Shown: positions 15,522 through 16,319 of the stretch, piece by piece
Layout: every line of letters starts with the position of its first letter
Position numbering within the stretch: the stretch's first letter is position 1
Assembly: GCA_023433835.1 (NCBI GenBank)
Contig: JAEYTW010000680.1
Location: forward strand, 1 to 16,319
DNA length: 16,319 nucleotides
From: Pseudomonadota bacterium
GTDB taxonomy: Bacteria > Pseudomonadota > Alphaproteobacteria > Ferrovibrionales > Ferrovibrionaceae
Direction: 5' to 3'
Made by a program: the position numbers and the translations under genes
Notes under the pieces: model-generated
What the model saw: the letters and a program-made list of their open reading frames with translations, nothing else
What the model was told of the DNA's origin: nothing
The model's database searches: none

Positions 15522-16319
15522 ATGCGCGCTGCGGCGGCTGCGCTGTCGATCGTCCTCACCCTGGCCGGTTGCGGCAAGTCCGAGACGGAAAAGCCGGGTG
15601 TTCCCGGCATCGTCCGCGGTTTCGGTGGCGGGATTGTGACCGACGAGCCGCGCGCCACGATGATCGGGCTCGACATCCTGTCGGCCGGCGGCACCGCCGC
15701 CGATGCCGCGGTCGCCGCCTATTTCGCGCTGGCCGTGACCTATCCCAGCGCGGCGGGCGTGGGCGGCGGCGGGGTTTGCCTGGTGCACGACCCCGACAAG
15801 GCCAACGCGGTCCCCGAGTTGCTGGAATTTCCGCGCGTCACCCCGCGCGACGGCGGCACCGTCGCCATTCCCGGCAATATCCGCGGCATGGGCGTGCTGC
15901 ACGCCAAATACGGCAAGATGCGCTGGGAGAACGTCGTGACCCCCGGCGAGCAATTGGCCCGCGCCGGCTTCCCCGTGTCGCGCGCCTATGTCCGGGCGCT
16001 GGAGGAGGTGGCCGGCGTCATCGGTTCCGAGCCCGACATGGCCGACTACATCTACGGCCAGGATCGCCAGCCGCGCCAGGAAGGCCAGCCGATGCGCCAG
16101 GACGGCGTCGGCACCGTGCTGGCCGCAGTCCGCGCCGGGGGGGCCGGCGAGTTCTATGTCGGCCAGACCGCGCGCCGCTTCATCGAGGCGGCCAACGCCA
16201 AGGGCGGCCGCATCAACCCGGAGGAAATGCGCTCGACCGGGCCGCGCTGGACCCAGGCGACCCGCATCGAGGCGCCGGGCGAGCGCGCGGTCTTTGTGCC
16301 GGCCGGCCCGGTCGGCGGC
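15522..16319 (+). CDS. Gamma-glutamyltransferase-family lipoprotein, N-terminal part (cut by window edge)
   Basis: The first 266 codons are present and open to the window end. The protein starts with a short signal ending in a lipobox, LTLAGC, so Cys17 is the predicted lipidated residue. The body matches the N-terminal part of the gamma-glutamyltransferase/cephalosporin acylase fold: IVTDEPRATMIGLDILSAGG, then TAADAAVAAYFALAVTYP, GVGGGGVCLV, AIPGNIRGM, HAKYGKMRWENVV and ARAGFPVSRA. The catalytic Thr at the autocleavage site lies beyond the window. The substrate-binding arginine motif (DxRExAP in typical enzymes) is not present where expected; EFPRVTPRDG stands there instead, and the following segment is shortened. 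It may therefore be a divergent peptidase or acylase. The ATG at 15522 is used because it gives the lipobox; AAGGAGAGG at 15495-15503 is about 18 nt away, too far to be ideal. The gene is divergent from the protease operon. Confidence 0.75.
   Translation, partial: MRAAAAALSIVLTLAGCGKSETEKPGVPGIVRGFGGGIVTDEPRATMIGLDILSAGGTAADAAVAAYFALAVTYPSAAGVGGGGVCLVHDPDKANAVPELLEFPRVTPRDGGTVAIPGNIRGMGVLHAKYGKMRWENVVTPGEQLARAGFPVSRAYVRALEEVAGVIGSEPDMADYIYGQDRQPRQEGQPMRQDGVGTVLAAVRAGGAGEFYVGQTARRFIEAANAKGGRINPEEMRSTGPRWTQATRIEAPGERAVFVPAGPVGG

Overview
The window is GC-rich, densely packed bacterial chromosome. Gene content points to an Alphaproteobacterium, possibly Rhodospirillales-like: a ROK-controlled sugar ABC importer, a Cache/PAS hybrid histidine kinase, and an M48-TPR protease in an operon with a Com1/ScsC-type DsbA. 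The lineage is inferred from gene families and base composition, not from a marker gene. Several genes start with GTG or TTG. I saw no rRNA, tRNA, CRISPR array, insertion sequence or phage gene.

Layout. Positions 1-231 (-) hold the N-terminal half of a ROK-family repressor cut by the window edge. Positions 232-419 are a divergent control region with two similar inverted repeats, one on each promoter. Positions 420-5127 (+) form a compact operon: periplasmic sugar-binding protein, two MalF/MalG-type permeases, and a cytoplasmic formylglycine-type sulfatase or phosphonate-monoester-hydrolase relative. No ATPase subunit is present. Positions 5197-11628 (+) hold a maleylacetoacetate isomerase (zeta GST), a 1473-residue hybrid histidine kinase with six PAS-like domains, and an 8-oxoguanine deaminase, separated by 7 and 2 nt. 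Positions 11796-15466 (-) form an opposing operon, in transcription order a BepA-like M48-TPR protease, glycerol kinase, and a DsbA/Com1-like thiol oxidoreductase. From 15522 (+) a divergent gamma-glutamyltransferase-family lipoprotein runs off the right edge.

How the genes may work together. The left operon looks like a ROK-repressed uptake route for a sulfated (or phosphodiester-bearing) sugar: the solute is bound in the periplasm, imported with a shared ATPase encoded elsewhere, and de-esterified in the cytoplasm. The middle cluster couples a large multi-input sensor kinase to two small catabolic or detoxifying enzymes. The minus-strand operon is about envelope protein quality (protease plus disulfide enzyme), with a glycerol kinase unexpectedly between them.

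The most interesting points are the paired, helically phased ROK operators, the importer-sulfatase operon without an ATPase, the duplicated PAS-pair module in the kinase, the second CxxC at the extreme C-terminus of the DsbA-like protein, loss of the fructose-bisphosphate loop arginine in GlpK, and a GGT-family protein that lacks the usual substrate-arginine motif. None of these is proven to be a new system.
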